58,588 nucleotides of DNA from Lentzea indica. Lineage in GTDB: Bacteria; Actinomycetota; Actinomycetes; Mycobacteriales; Pseudonocardiaceae. The notes under the pieces are model-generated. The model was not told where the DNA came from. It did no database searches and worked only from the letters and a program-made list of their open reading frames with translations. The position numbers and the translations under genes are program-made. Positions within the stretch are counted from its first letter, which is position 1, and each line of letters opens with the position of its first letter. Where the stretch lies: contig NZ_VSRL01000034.1 of assembly GCF_012184385.1 (NCBI RefSeq), positions 1 through 58,588 of the forward strand, read 5' to 3'. This document shows positions 1 to 8,581 of this stretch, piece by piece.

Positions 1-1711
1 CGATCTGCGGCGCGGCGGGTGCCTGTGGTGCGGCGGCCGCGACCTTGAAGCGGTGCTCCGCGGCGGGCGACTCCTCGCCGTTGGCGCCGACCGCCTTCAC
101 GGTCAGGACGTGCTCGCCCGCGGTGGCCGGCGTGATCTTCGTCTGCGCCTTGCCCGAGCCGGGGACGTCGGTGACCGCACCACCGTCGAGCTGGTAGCGG
201 AAGCCGGTGACCGGGTCCGTTCCGGTGGCGCGGAAGGTGAACGTGCCCTCCTTGCCCGCGGCGCCGTGCTCGACGCCGTCCGCCGGGTAGTCGGCCGAGG
301 CGACCTGCGGCGTGCCGGCCGCGGCCGTGGTGAAGGTGACCGGGGCGGACTCGACCGACGGGTCGGCACCGATGGCGATGACCTCGACGGTGCTCGCGGC
401 CGGCGGCACGAGGCTCAGCTTCGCCTTGCCGTCCACGGCCTTCTGGAAGATCCAGTCGGTGTTCCACCGGTACTTGAACGCGGTGCCGCGCTCAGCGCTG
501 AACACACCGTTGTCGTGCTTGACGATCGGCTCTGGCAGCGCGGCGACGCGGGTGGCGTGCGGCGTGAGCTCCGACTCCTTGCCGGCCGCGTCGACCGCCT
601 TGACCTCCAGCACCTGTGTGCCCTTGGCCGGCGGCGCGACGCTGACCTCGACGGTACCGCTCGGTGCGGGCACCCGCGTGAATTCGGCCTCGCCCTGCCA
701 GCGATGGCGGAACTCCACGGCGCCCGGCGCGGCGAAGACGACCTTGCCCGGTTGTCTCGGAGCTCCGCGGGCCTGCTCACCCGCCGGGTAGTCGGAGGAC
801 GTCACGACCGGCGCCGCGGTCGTGCCTGGGGTGAAGGTGGTGACGAGCGGCTGGTCGCTCATCTCCAGCGGGAGAAGGGAATCCTGGTGCGCCACCGCCG
901 TCTTGACGGTGCTGGAGACGTCCTGGTCACCCAGCCGCGCGCGCTCAATTCGCGCACCGGCGAACACCGTGCCGTCGAAGTTCCGATCACCGTGGTGAAC
1001 GACCTGCGTGAGCTCCCATGCTCCATCGGGCAGCGTGAAGACCACGTCGCCGTTCTCGATCTTCGTGGGCACCGCGCCCGCCTTCGTGGTGGCCTGCTCG
1101 GCCACGAACACGGTGCGGTGCTTGGAATCCAGCGCGCGAATCACACCGTCGCGCTCCTGCAGGGCGAGCCCACGGGTGCCGACCGGCATGCGCACCTGCT
1201 GCGCGCCCTGGCCGGTCATGACGATCCGGAACCCGTCCGCCAGTGCCTGGATCCGCGTGCCGGCGAAGGTGGCGGTGTCACCTTCCACCTTCGGCGGTTC
1301 CTGCGGCGCAGCGCCCCACTCCAGCGACCTGTCGGCGTCCTTGATCGTGACCAGAGGCTCCTGCGGCCCACCAGCGATCCGCAGGTCGACCGCCGCCGCC
1401 CTGGGCACGACCGTCGCCGGATCGAGTGCGGTGTCGACCGGCACCCAGCCGTCGTCGCGGCGCACCCGCTGCGGCGTGGCGTGCTGGGTGACGGTCATCG
1501 TTCCGTTGGGATCGGCCACGACGAGCCGGGTGGCGCTCGTCAGCAGCGCCACGTCCACCGGCTCGCCACAACTTCTCGCCGCCGCACGGGCCGCGGGCCC
1601 GTCCGGTCTGCTGTCCGGACATTCCTCCCGTGTCACCACGGCGATCGCCACGGCCAACGAGACCAGCAACGTTCCCACCACGGGGATCGTTATCGAGCGC
1701 CTAGCCCTCAC
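1..1711 (-). CDS. Secreted/anchored Ig-like repeat protein, partial (C-terminus beyond the window)
   Basis: An open frame with no stop runs from a GTG at 1711 to the window edge, about 570 residues visible. A GGAGGT ribosome site sits just upstream of the GTG. The N-terminus is a short Arg-rich stretch followed by a hydrophobic segment (about residues 6-26), either a signal peptide or a signal anchor. The rest is Thr/Val/Ala-rich sequence of beta type. The motif SDYPA recurs near residues 307 and 474, each time followed by similar strands, which suggests tandem Ig-like or fibronectin-like modules. The visible end is Pro/Ala-rich, like a linker. I infer an extracytoplasmic surface or carbohydrate-contacting role; no catalytic motif is visible. 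Because it lacks an in-window stop it is easy to miss, and the long plus-strand frame over the same bases is its shadow. Confidence 0.75.
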   Translation of the reverse strand, partial: MRARRSITIPVVGTLLVSLAVAIAVVTREECPDSRPDGPAARAAARSCGEPVDVALLTSATRLVVADPNGTMTVTQHATPQRVRRDDGWVPVDTALDPATVVPRAAAVDLRIAGGPQEPLVTIKDADRSLEWGAAPQEPPKVEGDTATFAGTRIQALADGFRIVMTGQGAQQVRMPVGTRGLALQERDGVIRALDSKHRTVFVAEQATTKAGAVPTKIENGDVVFTLPDGAWELTQVVHHGDRNFDGTVFAGARIERARLGDQDVSSTVKTAVAHQDSLLPLEMSDQPLVTTFTPGTTAAPVVTSSDYPAGEQARGAPRQPGKVVFAAPGAVEFRHRWQGEAEFTRVPAPSGTVEVSVAPPAKGTQVLEVKAVDAAGKESELTPHATRVAALPEPIVKHDNGVFSAERGTAFKYRWNTDWIFQKAVDGKAKLSLVPPAASTVEVIAIGADPSVESAPVTFTTAAAGTPQVASADYPADGVEHGAAGKEGTFTFRATGTDPVTGFRYQLDGGAVTDVPGSGKAQTKITPATAGEHVLTVKAVGANGEESPAAEHRFKVAAAAPQAPAAPQI

Positions 1712-1806
1712 GACTACCTCCAGCGCAACAGGCAGACCTCCCCCAGAGAGGTCCCACCTCACCCAAGCGCCGGGGTCTCTCAGCCCGCTCTCACCGCACT
1801 CTCATC

Positions 1807-2067
1807 TCACGGCGCCGCGCCTTTCAGGCAGTCCAGCACGCCCTGATCCGGCTCCTGGGCCGCGACCTCACCATCGATGAAGGCCTGTCGTTCGGACGCG
1901 GGCCTGCCCATGTACCAGTCGGCGACGCAGTCAACGACCTGCGCCGGCGCGTCCTTGGTGCCGGCGTCGGCCCTGATCTTGGTGATGACGTCCTGCCTCG
2001 TCGGTCCGGACCCCGCGCAGGCGCCGAGGCACAGCACGAGCAGGACCACTACCCCCAGCTTGCTCAT
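1807..2067 (-). CDS. Small predicted lipoprotein
   Basis: An 86-residue protein starting at the ATG at 2067. Residues 1-16 form a type II signal peptide ending in a lipobox (L-G-A-C, Cys near residue 17), so the mature protein is probably lipid-anchored on the outer face of the membrane. The mature part is about 70 residues with two further Cys (in VVDCVADW and VLDCLKG) that could form a disulfide. I do not recognise the family. It lies upstream of the Ig-like gene on the same strand (96-base gap) and is divergent from the gene at 2218. The longer version starting at 2337 adds a non-signal, Arg/Asp-rich leader and is less likely. Confidence 0.7.
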   Translation of the reverse strand: MSKLGVVVLLVLCLGACAGSGPTRQDVITKIRADAGTKDAPAQVVDCVADWYMGRPASERQAFIDGEVAAQEPDQGVLDCLKGAAP

Positions 2068-2217
2068 GGCACCCGAGCATAGGAGCAGTGACACCAATTT
2101 GGCCTGGTTCATCCGCTTGACCGAAGTCGATACGGACGTCAACTGTGAAGCATCGGATCCAGGTTGACTGACAACCCCGGCCACGTGAACGCCCAGCCCA
2201 CGACAAGAGGGGACATC

Positions 2218-2659
2218 GTGCCGGAACTGCTCGGCCAGCACGAGCTGATCACCGTGCCCAGCTATCGGTTGATCACCGTGCGAGACCAGGACAACGACGA
2301 CGGCACGGGTCTCGACGAAGCGATCACAGAAGCCCAAACGGCCGTCGTGGCCTCAACCGGCTACGAGCTGGTCCACACCTCAGCTCTTCGAACTCGAGTG
2401 CCCGAGCGGCCTGCTCGTGCTCAGCTCCCCCACCGGTGACGCACTGGACGCGGATCTGCCGACGGGGCCAGGCATCTACGCGCTCGAGGTCGCTCACCAG
2501 GCACGCGAACAGGCTCTTGCCGCTCGCCAGGACGTCCTCGAGCACGAGGACATCACCACCCGCAAGGAAGCCCTCGTCAACGCACAGCCAGGCGGCTTCG
2601 AACGGTATCGGATCCGAACGTGGCTTTCCGCCGCGTTGCCCTACGACGAAGACGAGTAG
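2218..2659 (+). CDS. Hypothetical soluble protein, frameshifted near 2385
   Basis: Two overlapping frames join into one plausible 146-residue acidic protein if one base is removed near 2385: the first frame gives PELLGQHELITVPSYRL to TGYELVHT, the second continues QLFELECPSGLLVLSS through PYDEDE. The start is the GTG at 2218, preceded at 8-10 bases by AGAGGGG. There is no signal peptide or membrane segment, and I do not recognise the family. The protein is Glu/Asp-rich with an amphipathic middle. It is divergent from the lipoprotein gene, sharing a 150-base intergenic region, and convergent with the membrane protein gene. Either a sequencing indel or a real broken gene is possible; the conserved coding character on both sides of the break favours an indel. 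Confidence 0.5.
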
Positions 2660-2667
2660 CCCGCGTC

Positions 2668-3339
2668 TCAGCTACGCCGACAGCGCACAAAGCAGCTCAT
2701 CGCCGCACCCGTCGTCAGCGCCGCACCGGCAATCACCGTGATCGCCACATGGCCCCAGAAGAACTCGTCGGCGTCATACGGTGCCGACGTCAGAACACCA
2801 ACGCCTCCAGTGCGATCGCGGACCGCCGCGGACACCGACAGAGCCACGCCCACAGCACCACCACGGCCACCCCCCGCGAACCCCACGATCACCGACTTGA
2901 TCGGATCACCGGGGTACGCGGCAGGCCACTCCCACCACGCTCCTTCACCAAACCGGTTGGCCGCAGCCATGTGCTCGGCGATGCCCAGCGGACGAAGCCC
3001 GTCGTAGATGCTGAACAGGTCCATCCAGCCGACCGCCCACACGACCCCTCCGGCGCCGGCAGGTACAACCCAGTTGGCAACTCTCAGCAAGTCATCAGAG
3101 GGCACGAGGTGAGAACTCGCAACAACAAATGGGGCGGCAGCAGCTACCAGCACGACAGACACACACCACAACGCACCAACTTGCCACGCTGAGCTCGACG
3201 TCAGCGGACCGTCAACCCTCGTGCCCTCGGATGGTGCGAACACACCCATTCCGAGGCCCCACAACGCTACGACCGACAAGCCGAGAGCCACACCAGGAAG
3301 AGCCCGGCCCAGATCCGTTGACACGCCGGCACCGTACAC
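2668..3339 (-). CDS. Multi-pass membrane protein of unknown function
   Basis: About 223 residues from a GTG at 3339; a GTG at 3324 is an equally possible start. Hydrophobic segments can be seen at GVALGLSVVALWGLGMGVF, WQVGALWCVSVVLVAAAAPF, VANWVVPAGAGGVVWAVGW, a Gly/Ala/Val-rich stretch after PIKSVIVGFAGG, and HVAITVIAGAALTTGAAM near the C-terminus, so four or five membrane spans. It ends in a short basic tail (RCRRS). No family motif is recognised. The open frame extends upstream to 3450, but that part overlaps the 3' end of the surface-protein gene and is not hydrophobic or protein-like, so I chose the later start. It lies 26 bases downstream of the surface-protein gene in the same direction and may be co-transcribed. 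Confidence 0.5.
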   Translation of the reverse strand: MYGAGVSTDLGRALPGVALGLSVVALWGLGMGVFAPSEGTRVDGPLTSSSAWQVGALWCVSVVLVAAAAPFVVASSHLVPSDDLLRVANWVVPAGAGGVVWAVGWMDLFSIYDGLRPLGIAEHMAAANRFGEGAWWEWPAAYPGDPIKSVIVGFAGGGRGGAVGVALSVSAAVRDRTGGVGVLTSAPYDADEFFWGHVAITVIAGAALTTGAAMSCFVRCRRS

Positions 3340-3365
3340 ACCTTTGAGCCCAACGGTCCGACGAC

Positions 3366-5615
3366 TCAACTCCGGTTCCGTGACCGTCTGCGCAACAGGA
3401 ATACAAGTGCGATCAGCAGCCCGAGCACGCCGGCCGCAGAGAACCACCACAACGGCCCGAAGCTCGACACGGTCGCGGATTGCCGCGCAATGGCATCGGG
3501 CATGGTCGTGTCGGAATTGCCCGTCAGGACGACGTCGTTGCCGTCGCCGCCGCGGTAGGTGAGCCGGAACGGGCCGACTGGCGCACCCTCGGGCAGTCCG
3601 TCGAAGGTGCCGGTGACTTGGGCGGTTCCCTTGTTGTCGATGATCACGCCGGGGCCGTGTGCCTGGTCCGGTTCGAACGTGCCCGCGAGCGTCACCGCGC
3701 CGGTGACGTTCATCCGGGTCGCGGCCAGACGTGCGCCGGGCCGCTGGGTGTAGGCGCCGTGCACGGTCAGGCCGGTGGCGTGGACCGTCCCGGCGTTGTC
3801 GACGGCGCCTTCCACCGTGCCGGTGGCTCGCAGCGTGCCGGCGGGCTCCACGGTGAGCTGTCGCGCCTGTACGGACCCGGCCAGCGCGAGTGTTCCCTCC
3901 CGGACGGTCCAGGGGGCGTTCTGGGTTGTGTGCGTACCGGTCAAGGTGAGCATTTCGGCGCCGGTCTTGGTAACGCGTTCAGCGGCGGTCACGGCGCCGC
4001 CGAACGTCGTCGCGGTCGTGGCGTGCACGGTCAGCGCACCGCCGGCCGCCACCGTGCTGCCCTCGACGCCGGACAGGTTGTTGATCGTCTGGTCGCCGGC
4101 CTTGCTGAGATCCAGCGTCGTCCCCGCCGCCGGCAGGTCGACCGCGCTGCTCGCGGCGAGGGTGCCGCCGGTGACCGCGAGCGTGCCCGCTTTCACCGTG
4201 GTCCTGCCCTCGTAGGTGAGATCGCCGGTCAGGGTGGTGGTGGCCGGGCCTGCCTGGGTCAGCGAACCCTTGCCGCTGATCCGGGCGAGTTCGACGCCAC
4301 GGGTGGCGTTCTGCACGATCAGCTCGCCGTTGTCGACGATCTTGCCGGTCCGGAGCAGTGAGCTGTCGCCCTGCGGGCTGCCGTCACCCAGACGCAGCGA
4401 CGCGCCGTCGCCGATCGTCGTGTTGCCGTCGTAGTTCTGCGGCGCGCTGAAGGTGACCGCATTGCCGCGGGTCGCCGCGATGATGACGTCGCCGCGGCCG
4501 ATGTCCGCCATCGTGTCGTGGTACCTGCCGCCGGAGATGGGCGCGTCAAGGGTGACCGGGCCGTTGTAGTCGAACGTCAGCACGCTGCGGGTGCCGTTCC
4601 GCTCCGCGTGCATGTTGATGTAGACGGTGTTCTCGTTGCCCGGCAGGAAGAAGCGGTTGTGCGTGCCGTCGCCCCACGTCACCGTGGCGCCCTCGATGTT
4701 GATGCCGCGTTTGTTGTCGCGGTGCGGCACGGTGGCGAAGTTGCGGGACGGGTCGCTCAATGCGGGATCGGTGTCCGAGCCGTTGTCGGACCAGCTGTAC
4801 ACGCCCGACATCCGCACCATGCCGGAGCCCCAGGTGTGGAAGTTGATGTCGTTGCCGTAGAACTGCGAGTAGATGTCGGCGGCGTCGGTGACCACCTCGC
4901 GGTCCGGGGCGTTGTGGATGAACGAGCCCTGGTTGACCACCTTGCGCACGCGCGGCATGGCGGTGAGGAAGTGCAGGCTGCCGTAGTCCGCGCCGGTGCC
5001 GACGTAGAGCGTGCCCGAGAACGGGTGCGTGCCCGGCAGATCGACGCCGGGCCAGGTGTTCCTGCGTTGCTTGACGAGGCCGGACCCGCTGATGACGCCC
5101 AGGTTCACCCGCTTGTGCACGGCCAGGTCCAAAGTGCCGTCGATCTGGTGGTTGAGCGTGTTCAGCGACACCTCGGGCGCCTGGGTGTAATGCCCGATGA
5201 CGCCGTCTCCGCCCGATCCGCCGCCGTACTGGAGGGTCGCACCGCGTTGCACGATCACGGCGGGCGGGTCGGGGTTCTCGATCGTGGTCACCGGATGGTT
5301 GCCACCCACGGTGACGATCTTCTGCCGGCGGCGGTCGCCGGGCAGGGTGAAGTCACTGTTCTTCACCAGTACCAAGGTGCCCGTTCCACCGACGGTGAAG
5401 ACTCCTTCGCCGGTGATCACGCCCGTGTAGGTGGTCACGCCACCGGTGAGCCGCACGACAGCGTCCCCGCTCAGCGTGACGTTCCGGTTCGCCTGAACGT
5501 CGGCGGTGACGTCCCTGCTCCAGGGCTGCGCCACCGCACTCGGCGAGCCGAGTGCCGCGAGGAGGATCGCGGTCACCGTCGCCGAAACCCAGCAACCATC
5601 ACGCCGTGCGCGCAC
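3366..5615 (-). CDS. Cell-surface beta-helix protein with autotransporter-associated (PATR) repeats
   Basis: A 749-residue protein from a GTG at 5615. Residues 1-29 form a Sec signal peptide (basic start, hydrophobic core, cleavage after SAVAQ). The long middle is dominated by short strands ending in patterns such as GxGxLTKxGxGTLxLTG, clearest at GKGSLTQAGPATTTLTG, VKAGTLAVTGG and TKTGAEMLTLTGTH. This is the passenger-associated transport repeat known from Gram-negative autotransporters, which fold as a right-handed beta-helix. No beta-barrel follows. Instead the C-terminus has one membrane helix (WWFSAAGVLGLLIALVFLL) and a basic stop-transfer tail (RRRSRNRS), so the protein is probably anchored in the cytoplasmic membrane with the helix outside. 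Ligand unknown. The neighbouring eCIS lies upstream, but no functional link can be read from the sequence. Confidence 0.75.
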   Translation of the reverse strand: MRARRDGCWVSATVTAILLAALGSPSAVAQPWSRDVTADVQANRNVTLSGDAVVRLTGGVTTYTGVITGEGVFTVGGTGTLVLVKNSDFTLPGDRRRQKIVTVGGNHPVTTIENPDPPAVIVQRGATLQYGGGSGGDGVIGHYTQAPEVSLNTLNHQIDGTLDLAVHKRVNLGVISGSGLVKQRRNTWPGVDLPGTHPFSGTLYVGTGADYGSLHFLTAMPRVRKVVNQGSFIHNAPDREVVTDAADIYSQFYGNDINFHTWGSGMVRMSGVYSWSDNGSDTDPALSDPSRNFATVPHRDNKRGINIEGATVTWGDGTHNRFFLPGNENTVYINMHAERNGTRSVLTFDYNGPVTLDAPISGGRYHDTMADIGRGDVIIAATRGNAVTFSAPQNYDGNTTIGDGASLRLGDGSPQGDSSLLRTGKIVDNGELIVQNATRGVELARISGKGSLTQAGPATTTLTGDLTYEGRTTVKAGTLAVTGGTLAASSAVDLPAAGTTLDLSKAGDQTINNLSGVEGSTVAAGGALTVHATTATTFGGAVTAAERVTKTGAEMLTLTGTHTTQNAPWTVREGTLALAGSVQARQLTVEPAGTLRATGTVEGAVDNAGTVHATGLTVHGAYTQRPGARLAATRMNVTGAVTLAGTFEPDQAHGPGVIIDNKGTAQVTGTFDGLPEGAPVGPFRLTYRGGDGNDVVLTGNSDTTMPDAIARQSATVSSFGPLWWFSAAGVLGLLIALVFLLRRRSRNRS

Positions 5616-5760
5616 GAGTTCGACTCCACGATGTTAGCGATCACATTCTTGGGCGCGCCAAGTGTTCGTGGCCGACCCGACTGTGTCAACCGCGTCGACA
5701 TGCACGTCCGGATACCTGGTCTTCATGACGTGGGCTGGGGCGAGGCGCCGCCGCACATCC

Positions 5761-8571
5761 CTATGGGAGATGGGTGATGCGCAGGGTTGTGCCTTTGCCT
5801 GGAGCTACCAGCACGTCGTAGTGCAGGATGTCGGCCAGCTCGATGGGGGCGAGGTGAAGGTTCTCTCGTACCGCCTGCTGCAGCGCGCGAAAGTCTTCGG
5901 GGCTGTGCAGCTCCCAGTGGTACGGGTTCATCCCCCAGTCCCTGGTCCACTCGGCCTGACGGACGAGCTGGTCGAAGACGTCTTTTGGGACTTTGTCGCG
6001 GTGGGCTTTGATCGCCAGCGGCATCTTGATCTCCTGGCCGTACTTGTGCCTGTAGTTGAACTGGTCGATGTCGACCAGGGCTCCGCGCTTCGTCTGGCCC
6101 TGCAGGTTCAGCGCCGGCAACTTCTGGTCGCGCCCGACTTCCGACACCGCTTCGAAGATCCCGCCTTCGCTGCCGCGCGGTGAATGTGCCTTCACCGAGG
6201 AGTAGAACGGCGCGGTCAGCTGGTCCGGTCTGCGCGCGCCGGAGTAGCCGAGCGCCTTGTTCATGCGGCTGGCGTACGAGTCTCTGATCGCCGTGTCGAT
6301 CGCCTCGACGGCGGTCTTGGTCGGGTTCCGCGACGCGTCGTCGATGAGTTTTCGGATGTCGGGCGGGTAGTGGGCGCGGTTGCGTTGAAAGTAGGGCAGG
6401 AAGCGGTCCAGCACCTCGGCCGCCGGTGTTTTGTCGATGCCTTCGCGTGGAATCGGCGGCTTCTTGGGCTCCGGCGGGCGGCGTGGGCCACCTGATCCCC
6501 CGCCGCCCGAACCGCCGCCGCTCCTGCCGCCCGAACCCTTGGTCGGGCCCGCCGGCGTCGTGGTGCCTGCAGTTCGGGTCGGTTGACCGACCGGTTTCTT
6601 CGGCCCGGCCGTGGCGACCGCGCGGTCGGCGCCGGCCTCGGCTGCGACCGGGACGTGATCGGCTTCCGCCGCCGTCCGCGCTGAGGCCTCTTCGGCCTCC
6701 ACGACCTCGGCCAGTTCGCCCTCGGCGTGCGCCGCCGCCGGGTTCTTGGGTGCGTCCTGGACCGGCATGGAGTCCTTGAACGGTGGCGGGTCCTTGCGCC
6801 GGCGGCGGAGCGGGAACGGCTCCACCGGCTTCGGTTCCGGGGGCAGTGGTTTTGGTTCCGGTGGCAGCGGTTTGGGCTCGGGCAGCGCCGGCGGCTTCGG
6901 CTCCGGAACGATCGGCTTGCGCGGCTCGGGGGGTGGGAAGAAGGGTTCGGGAGGAGGGGCCGGTCGGCGCCAGCCGGGGATCCCCGGTTCGGCGGGACGC
7001 GGTGTGGGAGCCGGTACTTCCTTCGGCAGGACAGGCGTTTTCGGCTGCCCTGCGGACTTCAGACCGTCGGCCGCCGCTTCCAGACCTTTCGCGGTCTCGG
7101 CGACCTTGGTGACATCGCCCGCCTTGGCGACGTCGCCGACCTTGCCGAGTTCACCGGCCTTCCCGAGTTCGCCGGCCTTCCCGAGGTCACCGGCCTTGGC
7201 CAGGTCTGCCACCTTGGCCACCTCACCGATCTTTCCCGCGGCCCCGGCGCCACGTCCCAGCGAACCTGCCGCCTTGCCCTCGCCCGCCCCGATGAAGAAG
7301 CTGCCGACGTCACCGATCAGCAGACCGGGGATCTCCCCGTAACGCTTCTTCTTCCACGCGTCGATGTAGTTCTCCCCCAAGCCCTTCACCAGGGCCAGCG
7401 CCTCCGCCTGCCGCTGTTTCTGCTTGGCCTCCTCTGCGGCCAGGTAGTTCCGGCCCGCCTGCTTGGCCGTGACCTTCGGATCAACGAGGTCGGAGACGAA
7501 GCCGACCACGTTGGTCATCGTGTCCCGGCTCGGGGTGGGACTGGTCATCTCGGCGATCTTGTTCAGGCCTTCGGCGGTGCGCACCGGGTGCACGACGATG
7601 TTGGCCAGGCCCTCCCCCATGGTGTAGACGGACTTCATCAGGCCGCCCTGGACCTGCCGGGAGTAGGCCGACGCCTTGCCGCCGGTCACCGAGTCGGCGG
7701 CCTTGGTGAGCGGGTCGTCGGCGATGCCGAACTTCCCGTCCTCGTAGGCCTCGATCCCGCTGAACACCTCCTTCTTGAGCTCGGCCAGTCCTTCGTCCAT
7801 GCCCTTCTGGTAGTCCTGCACTGCCTGGACGGGGTGGCCTTGGAGCGTGGCGCGCATCATCGCGCGGCGCGGCTGGGAGGTCACCTTCGCCGCGGCCGTC
7901 ATCACCTTCGCCGTGGCGTTCAGCGCCGCCCCTGACTGGCTGTCCGGTTTGGCCTTCGCCGCGTACTGCTCCAGTTTCTGCGCGACGACCTCGTTCAACG
8001 ACGGCGCTTCGTTGACCTTGGAGACGAACTCCTTGACCTTCTCGATCGCCGGCGCCGCGCGGTGGTACGCCTCCCGCGCTTTGCGTTCCAGCCACGACAT
8101 CTCCCCGGCCTGGCGGGCGACACCGGGGCTGCTCGCCCCCGCGACCTCGACCGGTCCACCGCTCACCGCGTGATCGGCCGCCCGGTGGGCGTCGTGTTCG
8201 AGGTGGTGGTCGGCCGCAAGACCCGGAGCGGGCGGGCCTCCGCGCGACTGCTGCACGACGTGCGCCAGCTCGTGCGCGAGGGAACGCTTTCCGCGCTCGT
8301 CGCCCGGCGCGTACTCCCCCGCGCTGAACACGATGTGATCGCCCACCGTGTACGCCCTGGCGCCGGCGGCCGAGGCGGACTCGGCCGCCACGGCGTCGGT
8401 GTGGACGCGGACGTGGGCGAAGTCGCGGCGAAACCGCTCCTGCATGAGGGCCAGAACCGCCGGATCCAACGGCTCACCCGGCGACCGCAGCGCCCGCTCG
8501 TGCAGGACGTGCGGCGCTTGCACGTGCATGGCTTCGGCTTCGGAGAGAAGCGGGTCTCGCTCGGAAGTCAT
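5761..8571 (-). CDS. DUF4157 eCIS cargo protein with C-terminal PD-(D/E)XK-like candidate toxin
   Basis: A 936-residue modular protein, last gene of the injection-system operon and 10 bases after the DUF4255 gene. Residues about 40-115 are a DUF4157 domain with the metalloprotease-like HELAH motif (residues 100-104); this domain is a known marker of eCIS-associated proteins. Then follow a helical region (to about 420), a run of six-residue repeats of the GKAGEL type, long Pro/Lys/Glu-rich segments (PEPKPLPPEPKP), and a Gly-rich linker near residue 690. The C-terminal 200 residues form a separate domain with GGIFEAVSEV, ALVDIDQF and QEIKMPL; the E, D and E-x-K spacing resembles a PD-(D/E)XK nuclease core. 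I infer a payload carried by the particle, with a nuclease-type toxin at its end. No immunity gene is obvious downstream. Confidence 0.75.
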   Translation of the reverse strand: MTSERDPLLSEAEAMHVQAPHVLHERALRSPGEPLDPAVLALMQERFRRDFAHVRVHTDAVAAESASAAGARAYTVGDHIVFSAGEYAPGDERGKRSLAHELAHVVQQSRGGPPAPGLAADHHLEHDAHRAADHAVSGGPVEVAGASSPGVARQAGEMSWLERKAREAYHRAAPAIEKVKEFVSKVNEAPSLNEVVAQKLEQYAAKAKPDSQSGAALNATAKVMTAAAKVTSQPRRAMMRATLQGHPVQAVQDYQKGMDEGLAELKKEVFSGIEAYEDGKFGIADDPLTKAADSVTGGKASAYSRQVQGGLMKSVYTMGEGLANIVVHPVRTAEGLNKIAEMTSPTPSRDTMTNVVGFVSDLVDPKVTAKQAGRNYLAAEEAKQKQRQAEALALVKGLGENYIDAWKKKRYGEIPGLLIGDVGSFFIGAGEGKAAGSLGRGAGAAGKIGEVAKVADLAKAGDLGKAGELGKAGELGKVGDVAKAGDVTKVAETAKGLEAAADGLKSAGQPKTPVLPKEVPAPTPRPAEPGIPGWRRPAPPPEPFFPPPEPRKPIVPEPKPPALPEPKPLPPEPKPLPPEPKPVEPFPLRRRRKDPPPFKDSMPVQDAPKNPAAAHAEGELAEVVEAEEASARTAAEADHVPVAAEAGADRAVATAGPKKPVGQPTRTAGTTTPAGPTKGSGGRSGGGSGGGGSGGPRRPPEPKKPPIPREGIDKTPAAEVLDRFLPYFQRNRAHYPPDIRKLIDDASRNPTKTAVEAIDTAIRDSYASRMNKALGYSGARRPDQLTAPFYSSVKAHSPRGSEGGIFEAVSEVGRDQKLPALNLQGQTKRGALVDIDQFNYRHKYGQEIKMPLAIKAHRDKVPKDVFDQLVRQAEWTRDWGMNPYHWELHSPEDFRALQQAVRENLHLAPIELADILHYDVLVAPGKGTTLRITHLP
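7100..7215 (-). repeat. Tandem 18-bp repeats coding a GKAGEL-type hexapeptide array
   Basis: Inside the DUF4157 cargo gene about six copies of an 18-bp unit occur in tandem (plus-strand core ttcccgagttcgccggcc). They encode consecutive six-residue units of the form D/G-L/V-G/A-K-A/V-G-E/D. The copies differ by a few bases, so the array is partly diverged but could still change copy number by slippage. It lies between the helical region and the Pro-rich region and probably forms an amphipathic or extended spacer. Confidence 0.65.
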
Positions 8572-8581
8572 GCTCGCCCCC

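Noticed and set aside
53-1846. Long plus-strand frame of about 597 residues at the left edge
   Set aside because: The translation is Arg/Gly/His-rich without motifs, and the opposite strand gives a coherent secreted protein with signal peptide and repeats over the same bases.
7100-7215. CRISPR-like or regulatory repeat array
   Set aside because: The 18-bp tandem repeats have no spacers and are in frame within the cargo gene, encoding a hexapeptide repeat.
4518-8095. Several long plus-strand frames opposite the surface protein and the DUF4157 cargo
   Set aside because: They are shadows of minus-strand genes at high GC: Arg/Ala/Gly-rich, no ribosome sites and no recognisable domains.
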